From Chaetorhynchus papuensis (taxonomy: Eukaryota > Chordata > Aves > Passeriformes > Rhipiduridae), in the NCBI GenBank assembly GCA_013396525.1, contig VWYX01001338.1:1-64000 (forward strand): a stretch of 64,000 bases of DNA, read 5' to 3'. A model generated the notes under the pieces. That model saw nothing but the letters and a program-made list of their open reading frames with translations. It was not told the DNA's origin and searched no databases. Made by a program: the position numbers and the translations under genes. Numbering within the stretch: position 1 is the first letter of the stretch; each line of letters starts with the position of its first letter. Shown here piece by piece: positions 23,736-36,100 of this stretch.

Positions 23736-26700
23736 TTAGCAGTGGAGGATCTTCATGAAAGCCTTGCGGAACTCGATGTTGAAGGTGGTGTAGATAATCG
23801 GGTTGACAGCGCTGTTGACATAGCCGAGCCACGTGAAGGCGCTGTACATGGCCGGCGGGATGTTGCAGTCGCAGTGCATGTTCAGGATGTGAGTGATGAA
23901 GAAGGGGAGCCAGCAGATGATGAAAACACCTGGGGGGGGGAAAAGGAGAGAGGAGGATTTTGATTGCTGAAAGCCAGGCAGATTCTCGGGCTGTGAGAGA
24001 ACAGTGAGGGTCTCTTTGGTGGAAGGGGGATCTGTTTCCCAGAGGAATCTTTGTGCGTGCGTGCTCAGCGCCCTGCTCTGTGCTCTGCCCAGGCACCCAA
24101 GAGCTCCTCTGCTCTGTAGCGAGCCCAGACACAGCAGAAACTCTGCCCTTCAGAGGTGCCAGCTTTGCTGAGTTCTGCTGCCTTTTGTTCCAGAAAGCCC
24201 ACGAGCTCTTCCCCCGTTTTGGGAGCCCAGATGCCCCCGAGAGGGGCGGCTTTGGGCACCTTTAGTGCAGCACTGCCAGCTGTGTGTGGCTGGGGAGGAG
24301 GGACCCTCCCATGGGCAGCCCCTTGCCTGCCTATTCTCCAATGTACCAGGTGAAATGAATTCTCAGGGGGGGCTGGAAAATCAGGGGGGACTGGGCTTTC
24401 TGCAGGGACCCCGGGGCAGCCAGGGCACGCTCTCACCGAGCACGATGGCCAGCATCTGGGTGGCTTTCTTCTCCTTCTGCTGGGACAGTTTCCTCCTGAT
24501 CACGGCCTTGAGCAAGTTCCTCGTCTTGCCGTTGGGCAGGGAGTGGATCTCGAAGACCTTGGCTGTGTGGTGGGATTCTTTGGCATGGCCGTTCTTCTCC
24601 ACCTTCCCAGGGCTGTTCAGGGGTGCCTGCAGGGTAGAGGTGTTGCCCCGATTAGAAGCAACTGGCACAATCAACTGGTGGTTACTTGGTGCTGTGGGTT
24701 TGAGGGCCGTTTTCTCAGGGGGACTGGTACTGGACACCATCTCCATTTCCATCTCTTCTATGTGACTCTCTGCCTCCTGGACAAGAATCAAATGTCCACA
24801 ACATAATGACAGGTAAATACACAGAGAGGAGCAACGAACATTCCTTACAGAGTGAAGCTGGATGATGCTGGAGAACAGTCAATCCCTCTTCTCCCTCCCT
24901 GCGTGGCGCCCGGAGAAAGGGCTCTGGTGTGTTTACGGATATTTTGGGCAGATGGGATTGACAGAACTGCACTGGAGGATTCTCCTTTTTGGCACAAAGA
25001 GGCTCAGAAATGGGGGAGACGCTGTCTCCACTCTCCACAGATTTTGTTCAGGTTTTCAGAATGCAAATAAGTAAAAATGGAATCAACAAGCAAAACCCAA
25101 CAAAGCCAATGCAGTCCAAGATTTAAATAACAGAGAGGAGAAGGAAATCAAAGGCACAAAAATGTTCAAATGCCGTGGCTTTTAGAGCTGATCTTTAGGT
25201 GAGCTTAATCTGGCTTTTTGAGCTCTGTGAGTTTAAACCCCCTGCTTCACTCCAAGGAATGGGAAGGCTATTTAAATTTTGAGTTCAAATGGTAACCTTT
25301 GCTCTTAAGTTTATTTTTCTCCCACCCTACATAAATTAACCTCGTGTCCTGAGGGAGAAGGGGAAGGCTGAAGGCTCTGGGAAGCTCCCACTTCTCTTTA
25401 ACACTCACCACTTTGCGCTTATTAACTTGGAAGCTCCCATTGGACTTCACAATAACTGTGCAGAGCTTGACGTCTTCTGGATGAGTGCATTTGTCCTAAG
25501 GGGCAAGCACCAGCTCAGAGGTTACACAGGCAGAGAGGGATTGGGAAGGGAAGCTGGTAAGGGAGGCACGTGGGAATACAAAGGAATTAATCAGGAATTC
25601 ATCAGTGTGGCTGAGGGGCAGGACGGAACGCTGCCGTGAGGAGGAGCAGTGGTGGAGGCTGCTACCCCCTGCGCTCTTCACCAGAGGAAGGAGGCCACGA
25701 AGCTGTGCTGGTGTTTGTGTGTCCCTGTCTGCTGCCTCCTTTCCAGCGGCCCTGAGGCAGCAGAGTTTGGAGCCGGAGCCTCTGGGACTGCACATCCCCC
25801 TGGCTGAGCTGCGTGTGCTGCCGGAGCCGTGTTTTGACAAGTGGTTTCACACCCAGCCCGCCCAGCTGGGCTCCCTCACACACAGCTCCCGCTGGCAGAG
25901 GCTGCTTCCCTGCAGAGCTGTCCTTGCCAGGGAGGAGCCTGGCACCCCAGCTGTGCCAGGCATTGCCACCGAGCTTTGGGGAGGCCTTGGAAAGCTGGAG
26001 AGGGGCTTGGAGTGGTGGGGCACGGGGGAATGGCTTTAAGCTGAAGGAGGGTGGGTTTAGGTTGGATATTAGGGAGAAATTCCTCCCTGTGAGAGTGGGG
26101 AGGCCCTGGCACAGGGTGCCCAGGGAAGCTGTGGCTGCCCCATCCCTGGAAGTGTCCAAGATCAGGTTGGACAGGGCTTGGAGCAGCCTGGGACAGTGGA
26201 AGGTGTCCCTGCCCATGGTCTTTAAGGTCCCTGTTGACCCAAACCATTCCTTGATTCTGTGATTCTGCAGGCCTGACTCACACAATGGTGCAGCCTCTGT
26301 TCTTGGGTACCCCAGCCCAGCCCAAGGAAATGCTCTGGGTTCCTGCAGCAGCTCCTGCTGCAGATCTGCTGCTGGAACACCCCCTGGGATCCAGGAAGGC
26401 CCGAGGAGCACCAGCCAGCGAGCTGGGAACCCAGAGCATGCAACTGGTACCCCAAACCGGCCACAGCATCCACCTTTGCGAGCCGCTGTTCCGCCTGGTC
26501 CCAGCAGGGTCATTTGGGGCAGGAGGAGCAGGGAGGGGGAGGATGGAGAGCGCTGGGTACCTTCAGGGGGGCCTGAGTGTCTGAGTCCAGCACGTGGCTG
26601 CTGCGCTTGGTGCTGACGCGCTTCCTGCGCCGCCGCAGCACGATGTAGATCTGCACGTAGACCAGCAGGGTGACGATGAAGGGCACGTAGAAGGACACGA

Positions 26701-29700
26701 TGGAGGAGTACACCACGAAGGCAGGGTTGCCAATGATGCACTCCTTCTCATCTGGAAGAGAAAACCTTTCAGGATTGCTGTCCCCGCGGAGGGGGCCACC
26801 ACGCCGGCTCCCCTCAGGCTGTAGGGGGGTCGCATCACCCCAAAAGCCCTGGCTACTGCTTCCCTTGCAGCTAAAGGCTGCTGATCCCATGCTGTACCCA
26901 ACCCAAACTGCTGGCTGAACTGCCAGTCCTTTTCTCTCCTGCCTCAGGGAAGGTTTTGTCCCGTGGATTTCCTTTTTCACGCGTTTTCATAGAAGAAGGG
27001 TTTTGAATCTGTAGTGGGCAAATGTTAAGGTAACACAGATTGGTGCTGTGTGAACTTCTGCTTCACCTCAGTTCTGATGAGTGTGAAACCTGCTCTGGAA
27101 CAGCAAGAGATGGAACAGACCCAGAGTCAGCGTGCAAACGGTAAGGGAGAGAGCACTCCAAATGCACCTCAAACCTGACCCCACATTTATTCCTGGCTAC
27201 CTGGGCACCCAGGGAGACACCAGAAGCCAGCTGCAGGTGGCACAGCCCTCACCTGTGTTGTTGAGGCCGAAGAGGAGCGGGCAGGAGATGGCAAAGGAGA
27301 GCACCCAGACCACGGCGATCATGAGGGTGACCCTGCGCTTGGAGCTGTAGCGGGTGTTGTAGAGCATGGGCATGGCCACGGCCGTGTACCTGCAGGGGAC
27401 ACACACACACAGCCCTGGGGTCACCCTGCTGGGGCTGCCACTGCACCCAGCTCCTGGCCCAGCACGGGAGCGTGAGGCAAGGCAGGTTTCACATGTCCCA
27501 GGGTGGCTGCAGCCGCACCAGGAGGTGTGAGGCTGGCTCAGCTCGGCTCAGCACGGAGTTTTCCTTCCACTGCTGCCCACTAACACCCGCTGCGCCATCC
27601 CAGAATACAAACAGAAGGACCAAACTCATGGGAACATAGAGACAATTCCATCTGCATTCCCAGGACCAGTGTTCCCTCGCCTCCTGATGAAATCCCTGCT
27701 CAGAGCTCGTCGAGATCCTTTGAGCTGCTCCTCAAAAACCTCCCACCGTTCTCAAGCCTCTGAGTCGCGGGTGAAATGAGACCACGCAGAGGTGGCTGGG
27801 ACTTGCTAGGCTGGGCTTGGCACAGCCCGGTGGCACAGAGCCCTCACCTGTCGATGCTGATGGCACAGAGGTTGAGGATGCTGGCAGTGCACATCATGAC
27901 GTCCAGGGTGACAAAGATATCACAGTGGATGCGGCTGAAGCGCCACTCCCCGACCACCTGCGAAGAGAGAACGGTGAGCAACTCCCTGGGGCTGGGCCGC
28001 TGAGAGGGCACAAAAGGAGGGTTGGGCACGAAGATGGAGAGGCTGCTGGGTGGCTGGGGTCGTGCTGGTTCGAAGGCAGAGCTCTGCCCCTTCCAAACCA
28101 TTCCCCTCCCAGGGCTGGTGTGATCCCATCCTGCCGAATTCCACCCTGCTGCTCTCTGCGGGTCCGGGCAGCCCGAACAGCAAACCTGGGCTCACGTTCG
28201 GGTTGACATCAGGGAGCACAAGGCTCCTCCAGCTCAGAAGAGAAGATGAAGGAGCTTAAACATCTCTCTGAAGTATTTCTAAGCAGAATGAGGCAGGAAA
28301 TACTTTTGTTTCAGTTCCCAAACACCTCTAATTGTACTTACAGCTTTTTCCTAGACATTTTTCCCAATTACACCCAGCAAAGGTCAGCAGCAGACAAGCA
28401 GGAGCTTCCCTTCATTTCTTAGTTTAAAAAATCGGGGTAGGCATTCCTCACCTTTATCTTTTTTTTTTTTTTTTGGTGAACAAAATGAGTTTAATTCAGA
28501 GTGAAAAGCCTTTAACACCCCACACGATGTGCTAAAGACAAAGAACTAATGATAACACTTCCAGGCACCAGTAGCCTTTTCTCCCTTCACTTCTCTTGCT
28601 GTTGAAGCTGAACTTTGCCAATTAAGTTTAATAGCAATTATTCGGACTGCTGTGTTTGACATGTGATGAAAAAAAAGTATATTTCCCTCTAACAAAAATA
28701 GAGCCCTACTGCATTTGAAAATAGAATGAATAAGATATCTATTCTTCAGTTATTTCTGCTCTGATATACATAACCATAGGCAGCATAAAGAAGGGAGAAT
28801 GACTGCATTGAAGCCTGAGTGACAGATGAATACTCAGTGATTAAAAAAGCACTTAAGAGACAGTTACATCAGGAACTTTGAGGAGAATTTGCCCAAAGGC
28901 AAAGGTTTCCAGCCAGATCTAAACCCCTGCGACACCTGAGGGCATGGTTTGGGAGAAGCTGGGAACTGCAGTTCTTTCTCTTGGTGTTTCCATTTATGTG
29001 GGAGAAACCTCCAAAATTTGGAGGTAAAAGATCTGTTTGCACCAAGGCTGGGGGGTTTTTAAGTGCTTCATTTTGATTTTAGTTTTTGCCTAACCTTGTG
29101 ACACAAAACCTGGAGAAAATTGTCCAGCTGGTAGATCGAGGCAGCTGCGGCTCCTGACCAACCCCTGCCCGTGAACCCAGAAAGGGGAGAGAATTTTGCA
29201 TCATTTGTGGTTTATTCTTCTGCCTTAGAATTAAAAGGGTCTGAGAGATCCTTCTGGCCGGACCTGAGGGAGCAGGAACTACTCCCAGCATCAGCCTCTG
29301 CTTCAAATGGCTTGTGGTAAAAAAGGAACAGAGTAGAAGGACATAACAAGTCCCAGAGGCACTGCCTGCCCTCCCACCAGCCTGCGGCCACGGTAATGAT
29401 CTTCAGCAGAGGCGCGGGGCTGTGCGTTCTCTGAGTGCCGTGAAAACATTCATTAACTCGAGTGATAATTAGCATTGTGCTCTCTCCACAGCCCTGTCAC
29501 GTCAGTGGGTTTGTTTTGCTTTGCATCAGGACTTAATGGGCTCATTGATTGTGGCTCCTTCCCCTGCTCTCCTCTCCGCGTTATCATTCCCTCTCATAAA
29601 TGAATGCCTGGGAATTAACTGTAAACTCGGGGCACTTTTGTGCTGAAGGCAGAGGTGTGAAAAGTGATTTTCTCTCCTATATTGTGACATAAAAGCTGTG

Positions 29701-30480
29701 GATTCCCATCCTGCTTCCACAATTGCCTTCCTGCAGCCCTTCACAAACAGGGCCTTGATTGCTATTTTTTTTTTGATTGCTGGTTTCAATGGTCCTTGTG
29801 GGTCCCTTCCACCTGCACAAATGTGATGTGGTTTCGGTGTGATACCCGTGGTGTGCTTTGGAACACAAAATTGGGGTCCTTTCCCTCTTGACCCCGTATT
29901 TCTGGTGCAACTGGGCTGTCATTTAGTCCTCTGAGCAGCAGTGGGGTTTCAAGCCACCTGCTCTCACATCCATCTCCTGGAAAAAAAAAATGGCAGTTTT
30001 GGGAATGAAAAACCTACAATTTCAGGAATGGAAAAAAAAAATGCAATTTCAGGAATGAAAAAAACCTGCACTTCAGGGAATGAAGAAAACCTGTATTTAG
30101 GGAATGAAAAACACTTCTGGGGAAATTCAGGAGGCCTTGCAGGAGCCGATTTCCAGGCTGCTAAACCCTCCCCATCCTCACTTCAGGCAGGAATCCCGAG
30201 CCCTTACCTCCAGGTAGACCACCCAGGGCATGACCAGCGTGGCCACCAGCAGGTCTGCCACGGCCAGGCTGACGATCAGGTAGTTGGTGGTGGTCTGCAG
30301 GGCTCTCTCCCTGGACACTGCCATGCACACCAGGACGTTGCCGAAGACGATGACGAAGATGAGGAGGGTGAGCAGCACGGCGTAGTAGTTGTAGTGCGGC
30401 TTCTGCGCCGCCTCCGACGCGTTCAGGGCCCGGCTCCAGTTCCTGTCCCCGTCGTACCACGAGAGGTTGAGGGGATCCAT
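23736..30480 (-). CDS. DRD2: DRD2, dopamine receptor D2
   Basis: Seven coding exons on the minus strand: 30480-30208, 27957-27848, 27389-27253, 26751-26561, 25495-25409, 24776-24437, 23929-23736. All junctions are GT-AG and in phase; total 1332 nt, 443 aa, the same length as human D2 long. The start at 30480 gives MDPLNLSWYDGD, matching the family N-terminus. Visible features: N-glycosylation sites at Asn5, 14 and 20; TM2 Asp76; TM3 amine-binding Asp110; disulfide Cys103-Cys178; DRY at 127-129; TM5 serines 189, 190 and 193; a long third intracellular loop with an RRRRKR start; CWLPFF in TM6 (Cys385); NPIIY in TM7; and a C-terminal Cys443 for palmitoylation. Nothing is broken. The product is a plasma-membrane Gi/o-coupled receptor for dopamine that lowers cAMP. 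The exon-2 acceptor is probably at 30513/30514, leaving a 32-nt 5' UTR in that exon; exon 1 should be non-coding. Confidence 0.98.
25409..25495 (-). CDS. DRD2: DRD2 alternative exon 6 (D2L/D2S switch)
   Basis: An 87-nt exon encodes 29 residues of the third intracellular loop, beginning DKCTHPEDVKLC and ending VNKRKV. It is flanked in phase 0 by AG at its 5' side and GTGAGT at its 3' side. Skipping it joins APLK to EAESH in frame and predicts a 414-aa short form. This is the exon known to separate D2L and D2S in mammals. The acceptor tract (gcttgccccttag) is short and follows purine-rich DNA, consistent with regulated inclusion. Confidence 0.93.
25975..26270 (+). mobile_element. CR1-type LINE 3' end, in DRD2 intron 5
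   Basis: A long, clear match to a CR1 3' end in sense orientation: aaagctggagaggggcttgg, then gtttaggttggatattaggg, cagggtgcccagggaagctg, catccctggaagtgtccaag and the terminal attctgtgattctg. It lies antisense to DRD2 in the intron just upstream of the alternative exon. Confidence 0.9.
27958..30207 (-). other. DRD2 intron 2
   Basis: The largest intron between coding exons, 2250 bp. It contains a T16 run near 28460, an AT-rich centre (28600-28900), a possible CR1 3' scrap near 29786-29815 (ggtccttgtgggtcccttcc) and a degenerate tandem repeat next to exon 2. The other DRD2 introns longer than 300 bases are 27390-27847, 26752-27252, 25496-26560, 24777-25408 and 23930-24436; apart from the CR1 copy nothing in them is recognised. 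Confidence 0.8.
29991..30119 (+). repeat. Degenerate tandem repeat, five units of 24-27 bases
   Basis: Five units each begin with (a/g)gggaatgaa or aggaatgaa followed by an A run and an acct…ttc segment, at 30001, 30024, 30051, 30075 and 30099. The array ends about 90 bases from the DRD2 exon 2 donor. Confidence 0.8.
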
Positions 30481-31389
30481 GGGGGCCCGAGTGCCAGGTG
30501 CCAGCTCCACCCCTGGCACGGAAACGTTGGAGAGGCCGTGGGAGGGCGGCGTGGAAAATAAAAATGGAACGGTCAGGCTCGTGCTGCCTCGGTCGTGGGG
30601 TTCCCTGGGGCCCGTTCTCCCTGCCCTGGGTGAAATGGTTTGGCTGGAAATGGGATGCAGAACCGATCCAGGCAGGGATTCCAGAAGCTGGTTTTTATTT
30701 CCAGCTCACCCCCGGATTTCTGTGTGAGTTACTCTGCGTTATAGTTGGGTCAGGCAAAGTACCTGGGGTTTTTGTGCCCTGACATTCCCTGCTCCGTTAG
30801 GTGTGCACAGCTCAGGGCAGAAGTGCCATGACCCATTTTGTTTATTCGCCATGTGTTTCATGGGGCTTTGGGCTGTATTCCTTTTATTTTTTTTTTCTTT
30901 TGTCTTTTCCTTATTTTTTTTCCTCCAGCAGTGAAATAAATAAATTTTAGAACCCAAGACCTGAATAGTGACAGTAATGGAACCTGACAGCAGCAGCTTT
31001 GCAGTCAGGACTGGGCTGTGCTGCCTCTGCCATTGCCCCAGTGAGGTCACAGAGTGAAGGGGGACATGGTGGGGACAGCACTGGTGCCACCCCACAGCCC
31101 TCAGCAGCTCCTGGCACGGGGAAGATGGTTTTCCTGGTTTTCCTTGGAAAATTGTGTGACCACAGCAACAGCCCAGCATTCCCTGGCAGGGCTGTAATGA
31201 TGGATATTCCCACACCACATCCGTGTCCCACTTAGAGAAGGGATTTCCACAGAGTAGAAGCAATTTGGGATCAAATTTGAGAATCCCCTCAGCTTATAAA
31301 TCATTCCTGACCTTTCCATAACCCAGCCAGTGGTGCAGGTAGAGCTGGAAATGCCAACACCTGACTGGGAGCCCCTGAGCCTTTCTTAG

Positions 31390-31600
31390 AGGCCTCAAGT
31401 TGTGCCAGGGGGGGTTTAACTTGGATATTAGGGAAAAAAAAAAACCATGGAAAGGGTTGTCTAGCACTGGCACGGGCTGCCCAGGGCAGTGGTGGAGTCA
31501 GAATCCCTGGAAGTGCTCAGAAACCCGTGGATGTGGCACTGGGGACGTGGTTCAGTGGTGCTGCTGCTGGGCTGGCTGGGCTTTTCCCACCTAAACCATC
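31390..31600 (+). mobile_element. CR1-type LINE fragment, sense
   Basis: Matches the CR1 3' region: ctcaagttgtgccagggggg, taacttggatattaggga, ggctgcccagggcagtggtg, gagtcagaatccctggaagt, gtggatgtggcactggggac. An A11 run interrupts the part after 'attaggg'. It belongs to a different subfamily from the copy in intron 5. Confidence 0.85.
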
Positions 31601-31970
31601 CCATGTTTCTGTGGCCTCATTCCCTGCTCAGCACTTCCCAGGAGCAAATATTCCATGTTTCCCGAGCTGCATCTCCACGAAGACCACAGCGACCGGGAAA
31701 TGTGGCCGTGCTCTCAGACACCCCAAACCAGGGGCACTTAATTTCCTTAATAAAAGACAAAGTGACTTCGATTTATTAAACCACGTAAGTGATCAAAATA
31801 GCAAAACATTTGCAAATATCAAATTCACCTGGGAACAATGGTTTCTTTATGTTTCACTGAGCTTTTGTGTGCTTTTCTCATTCAGAGAACAATTTGGATA
31901 ATAATCCTTGGAAATTTGTTGCATATGGGTCCTTAATAGCTGATAATTCAAAAAGTGTCTGTCTGACAGT

Positions 31971-31992
31971 GCTATCAGCAGCACTTGATAGC
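31971..31992. repeat. Short perfect inverted repeat GCTATCA / TGATAGC
   Basis: Seven-base arms at 31971-31977 and 31986-31992 flank an eight-base spacer. Nearby are CTGTCTGACAG (31958-31968) and GAGCTGTCAAAG (about 32014), repeated TGTCA/TGACA cores like those bound by MEIS/TGIF TALE factors. Confidence 0.6.
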
Positions 31993-33081
31993 TCTACAAA
32001 TGTCTTCTTAGGAGCTGTCAAAGTGTCAGAAATTAATTAAATGTTAGCTTCTGTGACTCAGAGTGAAGGGGAAAAATCAATGCTAAATACAGCAACAGTT
32101 TTTTCTCTTCTCCTGTTGCCCTTTCATAATGCAAAACTATCTCGAGGAGGCAGAACCATGCAGAAAATGCAGGTGGGACACACACAAAAAAAAAAGCAGG
32201 GACATGGAGAAGTGTCTTTGAGGTGTAAAAAGGATGGAATGGTTTGGGATGGGCAGGATCAGCCCCCTGGGCGTGTTTTGGTTTTTTTCTGAGCTCTGAA
32301 GTGCAGGAACAAAATCGGCTTCCCAATGGAAAGGCCACAGCCAGGGAGATGGGCACAGCAATTGCAGCCTTTTCCGGGCTGTTACAGCTCCGTGCTGGAG
32401 TTGGAGGAACCATTTATAGCTCATCCCTCGTGTCCATTCACCAGGAATTTATTCAGTGGTGGTTAGGGAGGGTGTGAAAATCCCTGGATGAAGTAATCAA
32501 AATTTCCTTTCATTTCCTTCTGTATCTTCCACAAGATTTTTTTTTTCTTTAAATAGAACTATTTTCACAGTAATAATTTTTGTCTTTATATGCATCATGA
32601 GGGAAGTTAAAAGTTCATGGTTGAACATTGTACAAATGAAAAGATTGGGTGCTTCTGTTTTTAGAAAAGGAAGTTTTAATTTGGGAAAATGAAACAGAAG
32701 TTCCAAATATTTTGCATGAAATAGGGAAACTTAAACACCAAAACCTAAAACTTAAAGCTGTGTGATCACACAGTTAAAGGCTGTATCCAGTACACATCCT
32801 CGTGGTACAAACTACAATTACATGGACAACTTTGTTAATTCCCAGCTTTGGAGAGTTTGAGTTTTCCATCCTGAAAACAACCTTCTTTTCTCCAGCCCCA
32901 GAACCGGCATCATTTGGAAGCATTTTGGTGGCCATTAAGGTGTTTTGTGAGTCTCTCAGCCCTGCTTTGAGGAGCACTTTGCATTTCAGTGCTGTCCGTT
33001 CCTCAGCAGAGAAGAAAGGAGCACTTAAAGATCTGGCTGGAAAGAGGAGAGCTTTGTGTGCCCAGAAAGCTGCATTTTCCT

Positions 33082-33157
33082 GGGGAAAAGGGAGAGGGAA
33101 GGGATCATAAACACGGGGAAAAGGGAGAGGGAAGGGATCATAAACATGGGGAAAAGG
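33082..33157 (+). repeat. Tandem repeat, 33-base unit, 2.3 copies
   Basis: Units at 33082-33114 and 33115-33147 differ at only the last base (acac versus acat) and are followed by ten bases of a third copy. The unit is purine-rich: ggggaaaagggagagggaag then ggatcataaaca. Confidence 0.95.
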
Positions 33158-36100
33158 TGCAAATGGCACCTGGCTCTGGCTTTGCTGAGGTTCCTGTACA
33201 GAGGCAGAACAGAGTCTTGGTTTCAGAAGGAGAAAGAGTCCAAAGGGGAACAAATTCCCTTGTGAATTAAGTGCTGCAAAGCCACTCTAATTCCCACCCA
33301 GAGTCCCCACAGATTTCCAGGGTGGCTGAGCTAATCCAGATATGGATTTGCTGCAGGGTCAAGGGCAGAACAGGGCTGCAAGGTTGTGTTTGACGGCAGC
33401 AGTGCAGCAGCAGCAGCATCCAGGGAGCATCCCTGCTGCTCATCCCCCTCACGTCACCCTCCCTGAGGGGCCCTGCTCCACCAAACCTGCCTGGGAAGCA
33501 ATTTTCCAGCAGCTGGAGGGAATCTGCTCCGTGGCTGCTGGAATTCACGGGGAGAAGGCAGCCAGGAGAGAGGCCAGGAGTGCAGAGCCAGAGGTTTCCC
33601 TTCCTCTGCTGTCAGCTCCCCGTTCTTTTCCAGAGAGCAAACTGAAAAATGTTTGTTTGCCGTGCCAGTATTTCTCCTTGGCTCCTCGTGATGGATCATC
33701 TAATTATACCTGTGGCAAACGAGCACGAGATCTCCCTGGCGAATGTGGGATGTTCACAACACAACAACAAAACCCTTCGTGTCCCTGGCAGGATCTGAAA
33801 CCTTTTTTTTTTTCCCTCAGAAACAGCAAAGGTGTAACTCTGCTTTTGGTTTTTACCCTGCTTGCAAACACTTCCAGGCATAAAATCCTGAGGAGTGTCA
33901 GCCACTGTCACTCGTGTCACTGCAGTGTCTGCTTGGTAAAGATCTGGGGCCTGCCCGCCAGAACTTCAGCCAGCCTTTGCTTCTGCATGGAATTCCCCAC
34001 GGTTTTGCCTCAGACACGACACATTTAAGATGAATTCTGGAGTTCCCGGTGAGCTTTCAGGGGCCAAGCTTTCCTCTGGACTCCAGACACAAATCTGGGG
34101 CCTAACTCGGTGTGCACCCAACAGGGAAACACAGCCAAGGCCACCAGTGGCAATATCCCCAGGGGAGATGTTCCCACAGCAGCCTCAGAACGGCCTCTAC
34201 TTGCTGTCCCCCAGGTATTTTGCCTGCAGACCTTGCCAGATTGATATTTCCTGCTAATTGCTGTTGCCCAGAGGTGCCCATCAGGCTGCTGAGACTGCTC
34301 ACAGACAGATCCTCTCCAAAGGCTTTTCACAGGAATCGATGTCTAAGCGGAATTTGCACGGTACAGTGCCCCCCCTGAATATTGGCACTTTCCTCTGAAA
34401 TTTTGGAATCAATGGGCCATAGAAAAGCTGTCAAACTGACATCCTTTCTGTCCTCAAGATGTTTGCTGGGCTCCACTGAGAATGCAATAAAGACATTCCA
34501 ATCAAGGGAAATAACATCATTTTTTTGGGGGTAGGGAGGAGGTGCAAGAGAAAGGGAAGGGGAGAGTGTGTTGGAGGAGCTGCTTTGTCTCCCTGTTCAG
34601 CGGTTTTGTGGGGGGAAAAAAAAAAAACAATTTCTGACTCTGCTTTCAGCTTTGGACACACAACCAGAAATATTGGGCACATCTTGATATTCAGTGGCTA
34701 AAGGGGAAGGATTTATTCCTTCCCTGTGCTCTCACCGAGAGATGGTCTCTGTCAGAGGCAGCTCTTCAGCCTGGAAGATATTGGTTCTTATTAAATATTG
34801 CATTACTATAGACCCAACATCCTGTTCTGTACAAAGCCCTTTTTTTCTCCTCATAATTCCTTTATCTGTATCCTAATGCCAAATCTCTGTGATGAGATCT
34901 GAGCCTCTGACTAATCTAATAAATTCCCAGCTTCGTGAATGCTGGTGATCTATGCTCCTGTAGAATCTGTGCTGTGTTTGAGATCATCCACCAATGTCTG
35001 CAAATAACCCTTAATCAGTCACAGAGCCAATTGTATTATTTTTGAGGAATTGGAAAGGTTGAATCTCTTCACTTCCCACCCCCCTTATTTATGCATAGAA
35101 GTGGCTGAAACTTGAGCAAAATATTTACTTTTAAGTGCTGGTTAAAACCTGGCAAATATTTAAGGAATTTTTTTCGTTATTTGGTTTTGTCTGTCTAATG
35201 TTCACATTTTGGTACTTGGCATTTGAAGTGTAAAACAGTTTAATTGCAGAAATAGACTGTGTTAATTCCTTGGCTGAATAAACCCTTTTTGCCTCCCTTC
35301 CTTCCCACGTTTATGCAGCACCTGCCACAGGGATCCTTTAGCTCTTGAGTCCTTCAGCCACACTTTATTAAAAGTAAATAATAATAATTCAGATTGAAGC
35401 CATCAAATATTTGCCCTCCACTTATGTCACCGAGCGCTCGTTGAACATCTGCTCTTTCCAGTGCCACTCCTCCCCCTGAGCTTGTTTGCAAAAATGTTTG
35501 CCAAAAGCAGCGAGTTCCAGAGGAGGGCTCTTTTTTTCCCCCTTTCCCTTCCCCCCTCTTTTCCTCAGATTTGTGGGAGTTTGCCCCAAACCATCTGTGA
35601 CTAATATTTGCCACCGAGTCCCTGCTAGCGGCTCTGATGAGGATGTGTCAGCCAGCACAGCGCTCAGTGACTCCCCCTCGCTCCAAGTGCCACTTCCCTG
35701 CATTTAAAACTCCAAGAAAACGCTTAATGAATTATTGTCCTGTCCCTCGTGGCGAAGGAGCAGAGCCAGGCTCCAATCACAGAGGGAAGGCGAGGAGGCT
35801 CCAAGTGTTCCTCGACACCACAGTGCTCCTCAAATTTCAAATCCTGACGATCTTTAATCATTTAATCCCTGGGCTAAATCAGCTCAGCTGTTCGGCTCAA
35901 ATCCTGACTTCCAGCACCCACCCCTGTCGTCTCTGCAGGCAAGAGGAGAGGAGAAAAAGGTACCTCTGGACTTGTCCTTTTCCAGCTGCTGCCCCAGAGT
36001 GGGCACTGAGCCATGCAGGAATCGTGCTGGGTCAGCAGCTCTGGAAATCAGCATCTGTTATCCTGGGAAGGACTTGGAGAGTCCTGTGGCTCCTGCCCTG

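Noticed and set aside
32774..33253. 159-residue minus-strand frame in DRD2 intron 1
   Set aside because: Its repeated segment comes from the 33-base tandem repeat and the rest shows no family or splice support.
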